A DNA stretch of 64,000 nucleotides from a virus. Location of the stretch: IMG/VR virus record IMGVR_UViG_3300005288_000001, positions 1 through 64,000 of that record; one strand, given 5' to 3'. This document shows positions 50,970-59,544 of the stretch, in pieces. The number at the start of each line of letters is the position of its first letter. Within the stretch, counting starts at the first letter, position 1. The notes below the pieces were generated by a model. That model searched no databases. It was not told the origin of the DNA and saw only the letters and a program-made list of their open reading frames with translations. The translations under genes and the position numbers were made by a program.

Positions 50970-51300
50970 TTTTGTCCCAGTTCTTCTTTTGTTCATTGAT
51001 CCACTTCTGCAGCTTCTCTAGCTGTATGTTAGTGAGATTTTGATTGGTAAGATTGATGGCCTGAACTCGGCCCACCTCAGACAGCTTAGTGTCTACAGGA
51101 TCATCATTACTTAGAGTTGCCGGTGGCTCCGGTAGCAGGAGTGGTGGTTTTGCCTGTTGCATCAGTTCCGCCGGTGGCTTCGGGAAGTCCGGTATTTTTG
51201 GCTGCCTCGTTAAGAAGCCGCACGAAACCTGCAGGCACAGGACAACGCTTATCAGACTCCACTGTAATGTACGTAGGAATTTTGACGACAATTTGTTCAC
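50953..51300 (-). CDS. o-spanin (Rz1-like outer-membrane lipoprotein), about 112-115 aa
   Basis: Signal sequence SLISVVLCLQVSCG ends in a lipobox Cys; the mature part is Pro-rich (PKIPDFPKPPAELMQQ) as in Rz1. It starts inside the i-spanin gene in another frame, the nested arrangement typical of spanin pairs. A TTG at 51291 with AAAGGG upstream is a better start than the GTG at 51300, which is too close to that site. Joins with the i-spanin to fuse the membranes at lysis. Confidence 0.82.
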   Translation of the reverse strand: MNKLSSKFLRTLQWSLISVVLCLQVSCGFLTRQPKIPDFPKPPAELMQQAKPPLLLPEPPATLSNDDPVDTKLSEVGRVQAINLTNQNLTNIQLEKLQKWINEQKKNWDKTKKGD

Positions 51301-51622
51301 CCTTTTGTTTGACGATCTTCACTCGATCGACGTATTCAGTAACGATTTCAGATGTGATTTCAGGAGCACGACTTTCTAGCTGACTGATCTTCTGATTGAG
51401 CACGGCTACTTCGGCCTTTCGGCTGGACTCGGAAGCATCAATTCCGTACCAGACAAGTCCGAGGACCAAACACGCCACTGAGATGACTTTGAAGGCCCAC
51501 TGGTACGGACCAATGAACGGTATCGTCGGTACAAAGGCAGCAAGAAGCGAACCAATAATGCCGAAGACCAAGACGAAATGTAAAAGAGCCGCAGGAAGCA
51601 GCTCGTAGAGGAAAAGCATCAT
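51107..51622 (-). CDS. i-spanin (Rz-like), 171 aa
   Basis: Several N-terminal hydrophobic segments (LLHFVLVFGIIGSLLAAF; VISVACLVLGLVWYG), then a coiled coil (RKAEVAVLNQKISQLESR) and a periplasmic tail. The o-spanin frame overlaps the 3' 194 nt. Extra N-terminal spans are unusual for Rz, which has one. Inner-membrane partner in the lysis complex. Confidence 0.75.
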   Translation of the reverse strand: MMLFLYELLPAALLHFVLVFGIIGSLLAAFVPTIPFIGPYQWAFKVISVACLVLGLVWYGIDASESSRKAEVAVLNQKISQLESRAPEITSEIVTEYVDRVKIVKQKGEQIVVKIPTYITVESDKRCPVPAGFVRLLNEAAKNTGLPEATGGTDATGKTTTPATGATGNSK

Positions 51623-51626
51623 AGGC

Positions 51627-52601
51627 TTAATTAGGCGAACCCTTGGTGACCGTGAAGTTAATCGTCGGCGCTTCGTTGAGAGTAATGTTCGTTGTCAGGT
51701 TCTGCACAAGGACTCGGAAACCACCGGTCACGACTTTGTGGGCATAGACCCAATACGTGCCAATCGCACCACCGGAACCTTGGACAGCAACCACTGTGTC
51801 TCCCTCAACTACAGTGTTATTTGAGACGTTGAAAATAACCATCTCTCCAGGTGCCATAATCGACGAGAACATCGTAATGATACCACAGGGACGATTAACA
51901 GTTACGTCAGTGGACTTGCTGGTAGATTGATTTATCGCACCACCTGCTCCTGGGGCATAACCGATACCACCTGTTGGAGATGAAGAACGGATCGATCCTG
52001 CCGACCAAAGCGCACCAGTGATAGCGTTGACTGTGTACACATCGGTGCCGAGGGCATAGACACGGAAAGCATTGGCGAAACTAGCACCAGCACCACCATC
52101 TCCAACGTAGTATCCATCTCCAGTATTCATGCCATAATTCTTCACCACGGTCATACCATAGTGTTTGTTATGCACATTGTCCACGATGCCAATAGCAGTC
52201 TGGATACCTTCGGTGATTACGTTACCGGAAATAGCACTGGTAGTTGATTCCATCGCAGCCATGAAGCCAGTCCCGTAGGTGGCTACGTTGGCTAGAATAG
52301 CACAAGAATCGGATGTTGGACCGCCTTGGCGAACAACGATGTTCAACCCGTCCATCTCGCCGGGAACTGTTGTACTGGAGAAGTTCTTTTTGATAATCGA
52401 AATGGTCTGGCCGAAGTCAGCATTCGTTGGTCCGTTGGCGCCTGATCCTACAGGACGACTCTCGATGGCAACGACGCTATCGTCGGAACCAACATGGGAG
52501 CCAGCGTTAGACGTACGCAATATACTCTTGGCTGTATGCGTGTTCTCACCTGATTCGAGATACATATTGACCTTCGAATCATCAAAATTAGTGGAAGACA
52601 T
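51627..52601 (-). CDS. Virion-type protein, 324 aa
   Basis: Ser/Thr/Gly-rich beta protein. The end (GGAINQSTSKSTDVTVNRPC.GIITMFSS....) follows a repeated module seen in phage fibre or decoration proteins. No start site sequence of strength. Likely exposed on the virion. Five genes from here to 56136 form a structural-looking group. Confidence 0.7.
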   Translation of the reverse strand: MSSTNFDDSKVNMYLESGENTHTAKSILRTSNAGSHVGSDDSVVAIESRPVGSGANGPTNADFGQTISIIKKNFSSTTVPGEMDGLNIVVRQGGPTSDSCAILANVATYGTGFMAAMESTTSAISGNVITEGIQTAIGIVDNVHNKHYGMTVVKNYGMNTGDGYYVGDGGAGASFANAFRVYALGTDVYTVNAITGALWSAGSIRSSSPTGGIGYAPGAGGAINQSTSKSTDVTVNRPCGIITMFSSIMAPGEMVIFNVSNNTVVEGDTVVAVQGSGGAIGTYWVYAHKVVTGGFRVLVQNLTTNITLNEAPTINFTVTKGSPN

Positions 52602-52606
52602 GGAAT

Positions 52607-52795
52607 TTATAGAGGAGAGTGGCGTTCAGCACCAACAGCAAGCATTTTACGATTAAGCGTCTTAGGCTTCTTCGTATTTACGTTGGTAGATGTCGCATTG
52701 GGTTGAGCCGGAGGGCTAATACCAGAAGGAAGGCCAACCGAGTTGGCAGGAGCATCCTCATTCAGCTTACGCATAAGCTCTTTGAATGTGATCAT
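52607..52795 (-). CDS. Hypothetical protein, 62 aa
   Basis: MITFKELMRKLNEDAP at the start (a FKELM..LNE opening seen in small virion-associated proteins), then Asn/Pro/Lys-rich. ATGA overlap with the upstream gene. Confidence 0.7.
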   Translation of the reverse strand: MITFKELMRKLNEDAPANSVGLPSGISPPAQPNATSTNVNTKKPKTLNRKMLAVGAERHSPL

Positions 52796-53163
52796 AATTT
52801 TCGTAGTGCCTCAATAATTCTATCGTCGATGACGATCTCTGATAGATTGATTCCGTATTCAGGAATCTCGTTGGGCATTCGGTGAAGGTAGAGAAGAAAA
52901 GCTATCATAGGTTCCCAACATTCTTTGTCGATCTTGAAGAATAACATCGGAAGTGCTGCGCTGCCAAAGACGTTGAAAAGAACGATGATGTGATTAAGAA
53001 TCAATCGTTCTTTCAGTTCTCCGTCGCGCTTGTACCTGAGGATTAGTTTTCTCAGGTACAAGAACTTCTTAACATCTTCTTCAAATTCAGCTAACGACAA
53101 GCAGTTAGTCTTGTCGTAGTGATGCATCGCGAAGACGAGGAAATTATCCTCTGATAGCTTCAT
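52792..53163 (-). CDS. Conserved T4-like small protein, 123 aa
   Basis: Helical: DNFLVFAMHHYDKTNCLSLA then KFLYLRKLILRYKRDGELKE and ILNHIIVLFNVFG. This pattern recurs in T4-type and cyanophage genomes (DUF7207-like as I recall) without a known role. ATG 5 nt after the upstream gene stop. Confidence 0.78.
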   Translation of the reverse strand: MKLSEDNFLVFAMHHYDKTNCLSLAEFEEDVKKFLYLRKLILRYKRDGELKERLILNHIIVLFNVFGSAALPMLFFKIDKECWEPMIAFLLYLHRMPNEIPEYGINLSEIVIDDRIIEALRKL

Positions 53164-53168
53164 TCAGA

Positions 53169-53972
53169 TTACGTTCCGAATGTCAGCGTTGCAGCCGAGC
53201 TATTCAGTGCCTTAGCACCGCCGCCGGACAGAACAACACGGTACTTCTTGCCGGTATCACCAGTAACCACACCAGCCAGGACCAGAGTCGAGGCAGTTTC
53301 ACCAACGATATTGGTGAACTTGGTTGGAGCAGCTGCTGTAGCGACTTGCCATTGGTACAGGATCGTTCCACCGCCAGTAATAGCAGCAGTAACACCGAAG
53401 GTTGCAGCACCAGCAACGGAAGTTTGGTTAGCTGGTTGTACCGAGATCGACAGAACAGCTTCAACGTCAGGAGCGATCAGGTCTTCTTCCTTATCACCGG
53501 TTCCAGTTGTTACGCTGGTAATCGAGACAAGCAGTTCAGCCTTGTACTTTGTATCGCCATTGCTGTCTGGGAAAGTCACGAATTTCCACCAGCCTGGGCT
53601 GTGGATACCCTTGGACTTCGTAACTGCCAGGGCAGCTTCCGTATCATCAACGAACACGATGTTAGCGTTCAGGTCGTTAAGCGGCTGGCGCTTAGCAAGG
53701 AACGTTGCACCAGTACCGCCAGGAACGGTGAAGGTTGGATCGGACGTGTAGCCATAACCACCGGACGTGACAGTGATCGACTGAACGATCCCGCCAACCA
53801 CCAGCGCAGTAGCTGTAGCACCCGTACCACCGCCACCAGTAATGGTGACAGTCGCTGCGACGTTATTTGTATATCCTGTACCACCAGTTAGAACCGAAAC
53901 GCCATGAAGACGACCGATCTCAACGTACTTTGGTAGAGACGCCAGAGCGTCAGTTTTTCCCCATAGAGGCAT
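53169..53972 (-). CDS. Virion decoration-like protein with Ig-like domain, 267 aa
   Basis: N-terminal LWGKTDALASLPKYVE opening common in phage virion proteins, a Gly-rich beta repeat (GGTGYTNNVAATVTI), and a C-terminal Ig-like domain (LSISVQPANQTSVAGAATFG ... GDTGKKYRVVLSG). Resembles Hoc-type or head-fibre decoration. ATG with TAGGAG 8 nt upstream. Confidence 0.8.
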   Translation of the reverse strand: MPLWGKTDALASLPKYVEIGRLHGVSVLTGGTGYTNNVAATVTITGGGGTGATATALVVGGIVQSITVTSGGYGYTSDPTFTVPGGTGATFLAKRQPLNDLNANIVFVDDTEAALAVTKSKGIHSPGWWKFVTFPDSNGDTKYKAELLVSITSVTTGTGDKEEDLIAPDVEAVLSISVQPANQTSVAGAATFGVTAAITGGGTILYQWQVATAAAPTKFTNIVGETASTLVLAGVVTGDTGKKYRVVLSGGGAKALNSSAATLTFGT

Positions 53973-53996
53973 AAGTTTCTCCTAATAGTTTATTTA

Positions 53997-55550
53997 TTAC
54001 TTGTTCTTCTTATAAGAACCATACTTACCAGCTGGACGTCCACGACCGCGTTTCTCAGTGGATGGAGCTGCTGCCTTTTCGGATGCACGCTTCTTAGGCG
54101 CCAGACGTTGGACAGTTGTACCCTTTTCGTGGTAATGGAATTCACGCACTTCACCTTCGTGATCTACGTGACGGATAACGGCCTTCTTTGCTTTGTGATC
54201 ATAGTCGTGGTGAACGACCATACCGCTATTCTTGTGGTTAGCCAGCTTCGATTCGAAGTCAGAATGGCTAATGAATTCTTCGGACAGTTCTTCTGCTTCG
54301 AAAACAAACGCTTCCGAAATAGTGCCTTCCTTGAGGTAGTCCTTAAATGAGATCAAAGTATCTTCCTTCTTTACGTCATTGGCGAATTGCTTCTTTGTGG
54401 CCTTAACGATACCACTGAAGCGCTTGTTTCCGCGAGCAAAATTGCCTGCCTTGTCAGCGGCCGAAGCATCAGCACCAGCTGCTTTCTTGTACTTTCCCAG
54501 AGTGTCGTTAGATAGCTCGTCGATCTGCTCAACTTCTTCCTTGACTTGTGTGCCGGGAACTTCTACGTTAGTGTGAGAAGCGTACTTTGCCTTCTGGACC
54601 ATAGCCAGCATCTTCAGCTGACCCTTGGTAGATAGCTTAACATGTTCAGCTGCCTTTGGCGCCTGACCGATATCACCACACATTTCGTCATGTGCTGGAA
54701 TCTTTACAGCTTCACCAAGACGCTTCTCCGCACGTTCAACTCCGGCCATACGCATATGAGCCTTGGCGCTTGTCTTCTTGTCAGATTCGCTCGATGGACC
54801 AGACTTCTTCATGGCCTTTCCGAGATGCGTGATCTTCTTATCCAGGTCACCTTCAGCCTTGTGCTTGTAGCTGTTCAGAGTGTCACGGTTCAATTCGTCG
54901 ATTTGTTCAGCTTCCTCATGAACCTTTGCGCCACGTTTCACGGTAACGTCATAGTGATGTCCCCAAACGTCGCCAGTTGGTTTTGCCGCTGTACGTTCGC
55001 CTTCTTTGCGCTCACTGTGACGCGCAGCTGCTGCACGGGCCTTACGCTCGGCGTGTGCCTTGGAAGCCTTTTGTGCCTTGGAAGCACCGAAGAGTCCCTT
55101 CACCGCATCAACAACACCCTCACTTAGCCCCTCAGCGCGCTCATCGAGGCGCTTGGTGGCCGCCTGAACGCCTTGCTGGCGCTTACGAGCGGTTGCCAAA
55201 ATACGACCCGCAGTAGTGTCACCACCCTTTGTGATTGGGGCCGAAGCTGCAGCCTTTTTATAGTTCGTAAGAGTGCTGTTGGATAGTTCGTCGATTTGTT
55301 CCACGTCTTCCTTTACTTGTTTCTTTAGGTGATCAAGATGCTTTGCAGTTTTGGCATGATAGTCACGGCCAATATCTCGCATCTTGTCAAGCAGTGGGTG
55401 GCCCGTTGGCTTATCCGCCACCTTGTGGTTAGCCAGTTCCTTTTCCGTATTGTGGACAGCCTTCTTCAGCAACGAATTAACATGCTGTTTGTGGCGAACG
55501 TGCGTGTCATGCACAGGATCCATCTTTTCTTGGATATTTTTATCGGTCAT
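53997..55550 (-). CDS. Large repeat protein with triplicated EQIDEL motif, 517 aa
   Basis: Lys/Ala/Glu-rich. Contains three copies of a short module, VEQIDELSNSTLTNYKKAA near residue 86, AEQIDELNRDTLNSYKHKA near 215 and VEQIDELSNDTLGKYKKAA near 348. A C-terminal AT-hook-like KRGRGRPAGKYGSYK lies at the end. Such EQIDEL repeats occur in large-phage virion or scaffold-type proteins. ATG with AAGGAA upstream. Coiled, basic nature suggests DNA-packing or internal-head role (inference). Confidence 0.75.
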   Translation of the reverse strand: MTDKNIQEKMDPVHDTHVRHKQHVNSLLKKAVHNTEKELANHKVADKPTGHPLLDKMRDIGRDYHAKTAKHLDHLKKQVKEDVEQIDELSNSTLTNYKKAAASAPITKGGDTTAGRILATARKRQQGVQAATKRLDERAEGLSEGVVDAVKGLFGASKAQKASKAHAERKARAAAARHSERKEGERTAAKPTGDVWGHHYDVTVKRGAKVHEEAEQIDELNRDTLNSYKHKAEGDLDKKITHLGKAMKKSGPSSESDKKTSAKAHMRMAGVERAEKRLGEAVKIPAHDEMCGDIGQAPKAAEHVKLSTKGQLKMLAMVQKAKYASHTNVEVPGTQVKEEVEQIDELSNDTLGKYKKAAGADASAADKAGNFARGNKRFSGIVKATKKQFANDVKKEDTLISFKDYLKEGTISEAFVFEAEELSEEFISHSDFESKLANHKNSGMVVHHDYDHKAKKAVIRHVDHEGEVREFHYHEKGTTVQRLAPKKRASEKAAAPSTEKRGRGRPAGKYGSYKKNK

Positions 55551-55551
55551 T

Positions 55552-56136
55552 TTATTCCTTCGATTCTGGAGCACCACCGGTAGTCTCGCCCGAGTTTACT
55601 CGTTTGTGATGCTTTGGTGGAATTGGGTGAACGGTCTTATCGAGCTTACGCACGAAAGACTTAAGAGAACGTCTATCGTCATCATTCTTAATTAGGTTCT
55701 TGTATGGATTGCTCACTGGCTCAGGCTTAAGAGTGAGTGGCTTACCAACGCGGTGCGTGTCTTTCACGATACGCTTGGACTTCGTAATCATACCACTGTT
55801 CGCGAATTCGATTCGCTTAATGTGATTCTTACGACGTGAGCCGTCTTTATTCTTTGTCTGGGAGTAAACGTAGTCGGCGCCGTATTGGTCTTCGTTAACT
55901 TGAACGAGAGTTAGTTCCTGTGGAAACTTTCGAACGGTTTCGCCTGCCTCATTTTCGAGGACTAGATGGTTTGTACCGCGATAGACAATCTTGTATTGAA
56001 TGCCTGCGGTTTCAACGATGTCGCCAATGTTGAAGATTTTGCCTTGAAAGTACTGTTCACGGATTGGGTCCGTAGTTGGTACTGAAGCCACAGGATGTGG
56101 CTGTAGGTCTTCCAGCAGTTGCTTTAGTGTCTTCAT
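55552..56136 (-). CDS. Hypothetical virion-linked protein, 194 aa
   Basis: KTLKQLLEDLQ opening, then FNIGDIVETAGIQYKIVYRG, an SH3-like barrel pattern common in phage structural genes, then a basic tail. Stop is 1 nt before the next gene start. Function unknown. Confidence 0.75.
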   Translation of the reverse strand: MKTLKQLLEDLQPHPVASVPTTDPIREQYFQGKIFNIGDIVETAGIQYKIVYRGTNHLVLENEAGETVRKFPQELTLVQVNEDQYGADYVYSQTKNKDGSRRKNHIKRIEFANSGMITKSKRIVKDTHRVGKPLTLKPEPVSNPYKNLIKNDDDRRSLKSFVRKLDKTVHPIPPKHHKRVNSGETTGGAPESKE

Positions 56137-56182
56137 AAGCCCATTAAGATAATTAACGAGCTATTTAGCGTATTTAAATTTT

Positions 56183-56341
56183 CTAGCCGAATGTACGCTT
56201 GGCCATATGAAGATCTTTATTGATTAGACTGGTGAAATAATCTTCCCGTCTATTCTCAAGAACACAACACCCGGCACGGCAGGTGTGAGTTTTCTTACCA
56301 CGCATTTTCAGGCGACCACTGCCGCCACCACGTTGCTTCAT
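56183..56341 (-). CDS. Small Cys-containing basic protein, 52 aa
   Basis: KMRGKKTHTCRAGCCVLENR then a helix; CRAGCC may bind metal. ATG with AAAGGAG 7 nt upstream. Unknown. Confidence 0.7.
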   Translation of the reverse strand: MKQRGGGSGRLKMRGKKTHTCRAGCCVLENRREDYFTSLINKDLHMAKRTFG

Positions 56342-56350
56342 CTATCTCCT

Positions 56351-56623
56351 TTATCGTTGAGGACCTCTTGAAACTACCTTATCTTCCCAGACCTGCGGCT
56401 TTGGGCCAGCATCCGGTGCCTTGATATCACGAATATTCTTCGTGTCAATATAGACCTTTTCATTGCAGACTGGGCAATTGAAGACAGCGTTCGATCGCTG
56501 ACCCGGATCACCGTATTGCCACTCGACTTCCTTCTTCTGGAACTGGAGGGTAGAGTTGCAATTGGTGCAATCACATTCCTTCCAGTATTCATCTGGGCGA
56601 ACACCACGTTTTACGATAATCAT
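56351..56623 (-). CDS. Zinc-ribbon paralogue 2, 90 aa
   Basis: CDCTNCNSTLQFQKKEVEW and FNCPVCNEKVYID form two CxxC knuckles. Same plan and spacing as the next upstream gene. ATG with AAGGA upstream. Function unknown. Confidence 0.82.
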   Translation of the reverse strand: MIIVKRGVRPDEYWKECDCTNCNSTLQFQKKEVEWQYGDPGQRSNAVFNCPVCNEKVYIDTKNIRDIKAPDAGPKPQVWEDKVVSRGPQR

Positions 56624-56624
56624 A

Positions 56625-56870
56625 TTAATCCTTGAAAATTAGGTCGTTTGGGAGATGTAAATGGCTCTTTGGTATGGTCACTACCTTATTGGCCGTCGTA
56701 ATCGCTGCGCGTGAGCAAACAGGGCACTGGAACTCAACGTAAGATCCCTCGCGTTGGCTGTGCTCCCAGCGAACTTCCTTCTTCATAAATTCCAAAACTG
56801 AGGAGCAGTGATTACAACGAGCCTGATAAAGCTCTTCTTCAGGAAGAGCGCCCTTGACGATGACTTTCAT
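56625..56870 (-). CDS. Zinc-ribbon paralogue 1, 81 aa
   Basis: RCNHCSSVLEFMKKEVRWEH and FQCPVCSRA, with the KKEV(E/R)W segment shared with the next gene. A tandem duplication. ATG with GGGAG upstream. Confidence 0.82.
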   Translation of the reverse strand: MKVIVKGALPEEELYQARCNHCSSVLEFMKKEVRWEHSQREGSYVEFQCPVCSRAAITTANKVVTIPKSHLHLPNDLIFKD

Positions 56871-56888
56871 TATTTATCTCCCGGCTCC

Positions 56889-58433
56889 TTATCGGTGCCA
56901 TTTTCCTTTGATGATGTTGACGAGTTGTCGCTTACCGTTGCTGTGGATGATACAGTGGGTATTGAGCCAACTGCTCGGGCCACTGTTGTACTCAAGGTCG
57001 AGGTACGAACTTGTTCCGACTTGATAACAGCCCTTTTCAATGCCCGGAGAATGACTGTGGCCGATGATCGTTTTAGAAGGTAGTTGAGAGAACTGTTTAC
57101 GACTTCCCCGTGAGCCATTTGATCCTTTATCGCCATGATTCGCTACCTCGATATCTTTGATTTTGTAAACTTCTCGTCGTTCCACGAAACGAACATTGGT
57201 AGCTCGTGCCTTGAATAGTGGTTCAGTATAAAGTTGGAAGGGGTTAGGATAAGCCGTACCTGTTTCAGTAGAGCGTGTACGCTTGAGCATTTCATACATG
57301 AGACCGTGGTAAAGCACGGCGTTCCAAGGTTCTTCTTTTGGGTCACATTCCATCAGCCAACGAGTCAGATGGTCGTTGTGGTTCGACGATACAATAATAT
57401 TGACAGCGCCTGGTGGAGTCGTGTTGACCACGTGGTTAATCGTGTCTTCAAGCTCATCCTCCATACGATTCATACCCGATTGATTTTTCGCGAACTGGAT
57501 AAAAGGGTTGTGTTTGTGGTGATGCGATACAGCGTAGCAGTCCAGAAGGTCGTGTCGGACGATTTGCTTTGGCTTGAGTACAGCAGCAATGGACGTCTTG
57601 CTACCATAAGTCGCTTCTCGAACTGTCGGGTCTGCGAATATAGCGTGTTCATCGCCTGTGACCAGGGCTTCAATGGACTCATGGCTTACCAGATCAGAGG
57701 CATATCGCGTATCAAGGTCATGGAAACTTTCACCGTCCCAGTTGAGATGTCGTAGGTGAAAGATGGGACCATCGAGTTCAACCACAACGGCTGAAAACGA
57801 ATGGTTGAATCCAGCTTTGTACCCGCTCTTCGTTTCAGAATATGCACGCTCGGAGATAGTTCCGGTGGAGCACATGATGACGGGATGGTCGTCGGAGTTG
57901 ACCGGAAGTGTGGTGAGCTGGAGCTGATTGTGTCCGACCACAATTGAATCTCCTTGAGAAATTGCTGCAAGTCCGGTGAGGGGATTTTCGGTTGTGGCGG
58001 AGATACGAATAGATCCAAGTAATCGTAGATTATCATGGAGTCGGACATTGTTTTCGACGATGTACTGTTTGATGTGGTCGTCGAAATGATGCTCTCGAGA
58101 AGTTGTTCCGTACTTAATGGGAACGATAAAGAGCTCTGCTTTTCGGTGTCCGCAGTAGGCGAGAAGGGTATCAAAGAATTTGTCATTGACTGGGGAATTA
58201 CTTTGAGCGGAGGTGATAACGAAAGTCTGTGCCTTTAGCTTCGGCTTGAACCATGCATCGTCACGGACGAATGATTCAACGCTATCTTCCACAGGCTCAC
58301 CACCATGTTCAAATGGCGTTGTATGGTACTTGCCACAATCTCCGCAGAGATATTGGTAGCGAGGTTCACCTGTGGTTGTAGTTCGAGTTGCTTTGAGTTT
58401 TAGATTTTCTGATTCGCAATTTGGGCAGGTCAT
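56889..58433 (-). CDS. Metallophosphoesterase with N-terminal zinc ribbon, 514 aa
   Basis: N-terminal MTCPNCESENLKLKAT plus YLCGDCGKY forms a zinc ribbon. The rest has calcineurin-like phosphoesterase motifs: FVITSAQSNSPVND (metal site, degenerate), GDSIVVGH, VSSNHNDHLTRW near 340 (GNHD-like), HGDKGSNGSRGS near 440 and IIGHSHSPGI near 465 (GHxH). A phage nuclease or phosphatase. The ATG lies 7 nt after a TATAAT, so its mRNA may be leaderless. Confidence 0.78.
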   Translation of the reverse strand: MTCPNCESENLKLKATRTTTTGEPRYQYLCGDCGKYHTTPFEHGGEPVEDSVESFVRDDAWFKPKLKAQTFVITSAQSNSPVNDKFFDTLLAYCGHRKAELFIVPIKYGTTSREHHFDDHIKQYIVENNVRLHDNLRLLGSIRISATTENPLTGLAAISQGDSIVVGHNQLQLTTLPVNSDDHPVIMCSTGTISERAYSETKSGYKAGFNHSFSAVVVELDGPIFHLRHLNWDGESFHDLDTRYASDLVSHESIEALVTGDEHAIFADPTVREATYGSKTSIAAVLKPKQIVRHDLLDCYAVSHHHKHNPFIQFAKNQSGMNRMEDELEDTINHVVNTTPPGAVNIIVSSNHNDHLTRWLMECDPKEEPWNAVLYHGLMYEMLKRTRSTETGTAYPNPFQLYTEPLFKARATNVRFVERREVYKIKDIEVANHGDKGSNGSRGSRKQFSQLPSKTIIGHSHSPGIEKGCYQVGTSSYLDLEYNSGPSSWLNTHCIIHSNGKRQLVNIIKGKWHR

Positions 58434-58440
58434 GTAACTA

Positions 58441-58446
58441 ATTATA
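58441..58446 (-). promoter_or_regulatory. Class II promoter overlapping a stop codon
   Basis: GGTATAATTAGTTAC-ATG: the TAA is also the stop of the 56-aa gene; the next ATG is 7 nt further. Confidence 0.7.
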
Positions 58447-58612
58447 CCTTGCCGTCTGGAAGGATTGGCGGTCCCGCAATTAGGGAAAGTTTGTCATTTC
58501 CCATCGCGGCATAGAGTCGGTCATCGACGATTTCAATAGTGATATTCTCCATATCTGGTGCGTCCAGAATCATACAAAAGAGAACATCAGTTTCGTGTTG
58601 GGTGAGTTTCAT
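58442..58612 (-). CDS. Hypothetical protein, 56 aa
   Basis: Acidic alpha/beta protein (ENITIEIVDDRLYAAMGNDK). ATGA overlap with the kinase-like gene; its TAA lies in the next promoter. Unknown. Confidence 0.7.
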   Translation of the reverse strand: MKLTQHETDVLFCMILDAPDMENITIEIVDDRLYAAMGNDKLSLIAGPPILPDGKV

Positions 58613-59151
58613 AGAATCTCCCTAATCATATTGATAATCTTGTACATGTCTGTCGGGTTCTCGTTCGGGACTTCAGTGATGTAGTCCATGTAATCGAAGT
58701 TGGACAGGATGTTGTCGATCTTCGATGCACGGCCAGCCAGGAACGTTTCATTCTGGTCGCTACCACGGTCAGCGTATCGCTTCTCGAGAATATCTTTGGC
58801 AGGCTTCTTTAGAACGATGAAGGTCACTTCGGTTTCCGGAAGAGCCAGCAGAGCATCATAAAACTTCTGCCCGGTGAGCCTATCGCCTTCATACAGCACG
58901 TTAGAACTATGCGACTGAAGCCATTTTGTTACTTCAGGTTGACATGCCATTGAGAGCTTGTCCGTACCAGCAAACACTTCGCCGTCTTCATACTTGCCGA
59001 GGATGTGAAGGTCGAGTTCCTTACAATACATTGTCTCAACCAACTTCGCGGGAGACTGTCGTTCCCAGTCGTAGCTGTCCATGAAGTTGCGCATAAGGGT
59101 GGTCTTACCCGTGCCGGGCACACCAGCAATAGCAATGATTTGTCGTGTCAT
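58609..59151 (-). CDS. P-loop NTPase, kinase-like, 180 aa
   Basis: AIAGVPGTGKTTLMRN near residue 8 is a Walker A; VLYEGDRL near 86 and a lid-like KRYADRGSDQN region near 122 fit small nucleoside or RNA kinases. Substrate not known. Its start shares a base with the previous stop. Confidence 0.85.
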   Translation of the reverse strand: MTRQIIAIAGVPGTGKTTLMRNFMDSYDWERQSPAKLVETMYCKELDLHILGKYEDGEVFAGTDKLSMACQPEVTKWLQSHSSNVLYEGDRLTGQKFYDALLALPETEVTFIVLKKPAKDILEKRYADRGSDQNETFLAGRASKIDNILSNFDYMDYITEVPNENPTDMYKIINMIREIL

Positions 59152-59501
59152 TAGAAAAGAGATTTTTGGATATTACAAGGTGGAAGCATTGGATTCATCC
59201 AAGAGATATAGTCCGGCGGACCTTCAATCTTCTTGAGTGACGAGCAGTCCTTCCAAACTGCGTCATAGATAGTGTCGCCAAGTTCAAACGATTGGGTCAG
59301 AACATGGGTTTTCTTGTTGTACTTTGCTTTGGTATTGTGGTGTCTATTGATGAATTCCCAAATGTCGCTGAACATAGGGTCGTCGAAATCGACATGTCGT
59401 CGCCAGACTCCTTTGTAGAATTTGTACAGAAACTCATATTCTGCAGTGTTCAGACGAGGATCGTCAGGATCATTGGCGAGTTGATTGATTTGGCTGGACA
59501 T
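59151..59501 (-). CDS. Hypothetical protein, 116 aa
   Basis: Not recognised. Aromatic and acidic (YEFLYKFYKGVWRRHVDFDD). ATG with AAAGGTG upstream. Confidence 0.75.
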   Translation of the reverse strand: MSSQINQLANDPDDPRLNTAEYEFLYKFYKGVWRRHVDFDDPMFSDIWEFINRHHNTKAKYNKKTHVLTQSFELGDTIYDAVWKDCSSLKKIEGPPDYISWMNPMLPPCNIQKSLF

Positions 59502-59544
59502 AGTTCACCTTTAAGCAGCGATCCCACGATTGGGATCACATTAC

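Noticed and set aside
56870-57136. 88-aa minus-strand frame over the phosphoesterase end
   Set aside because: Overlaps the GHSH motif region of the phosphoesterase in another frame and has no ribosome site.
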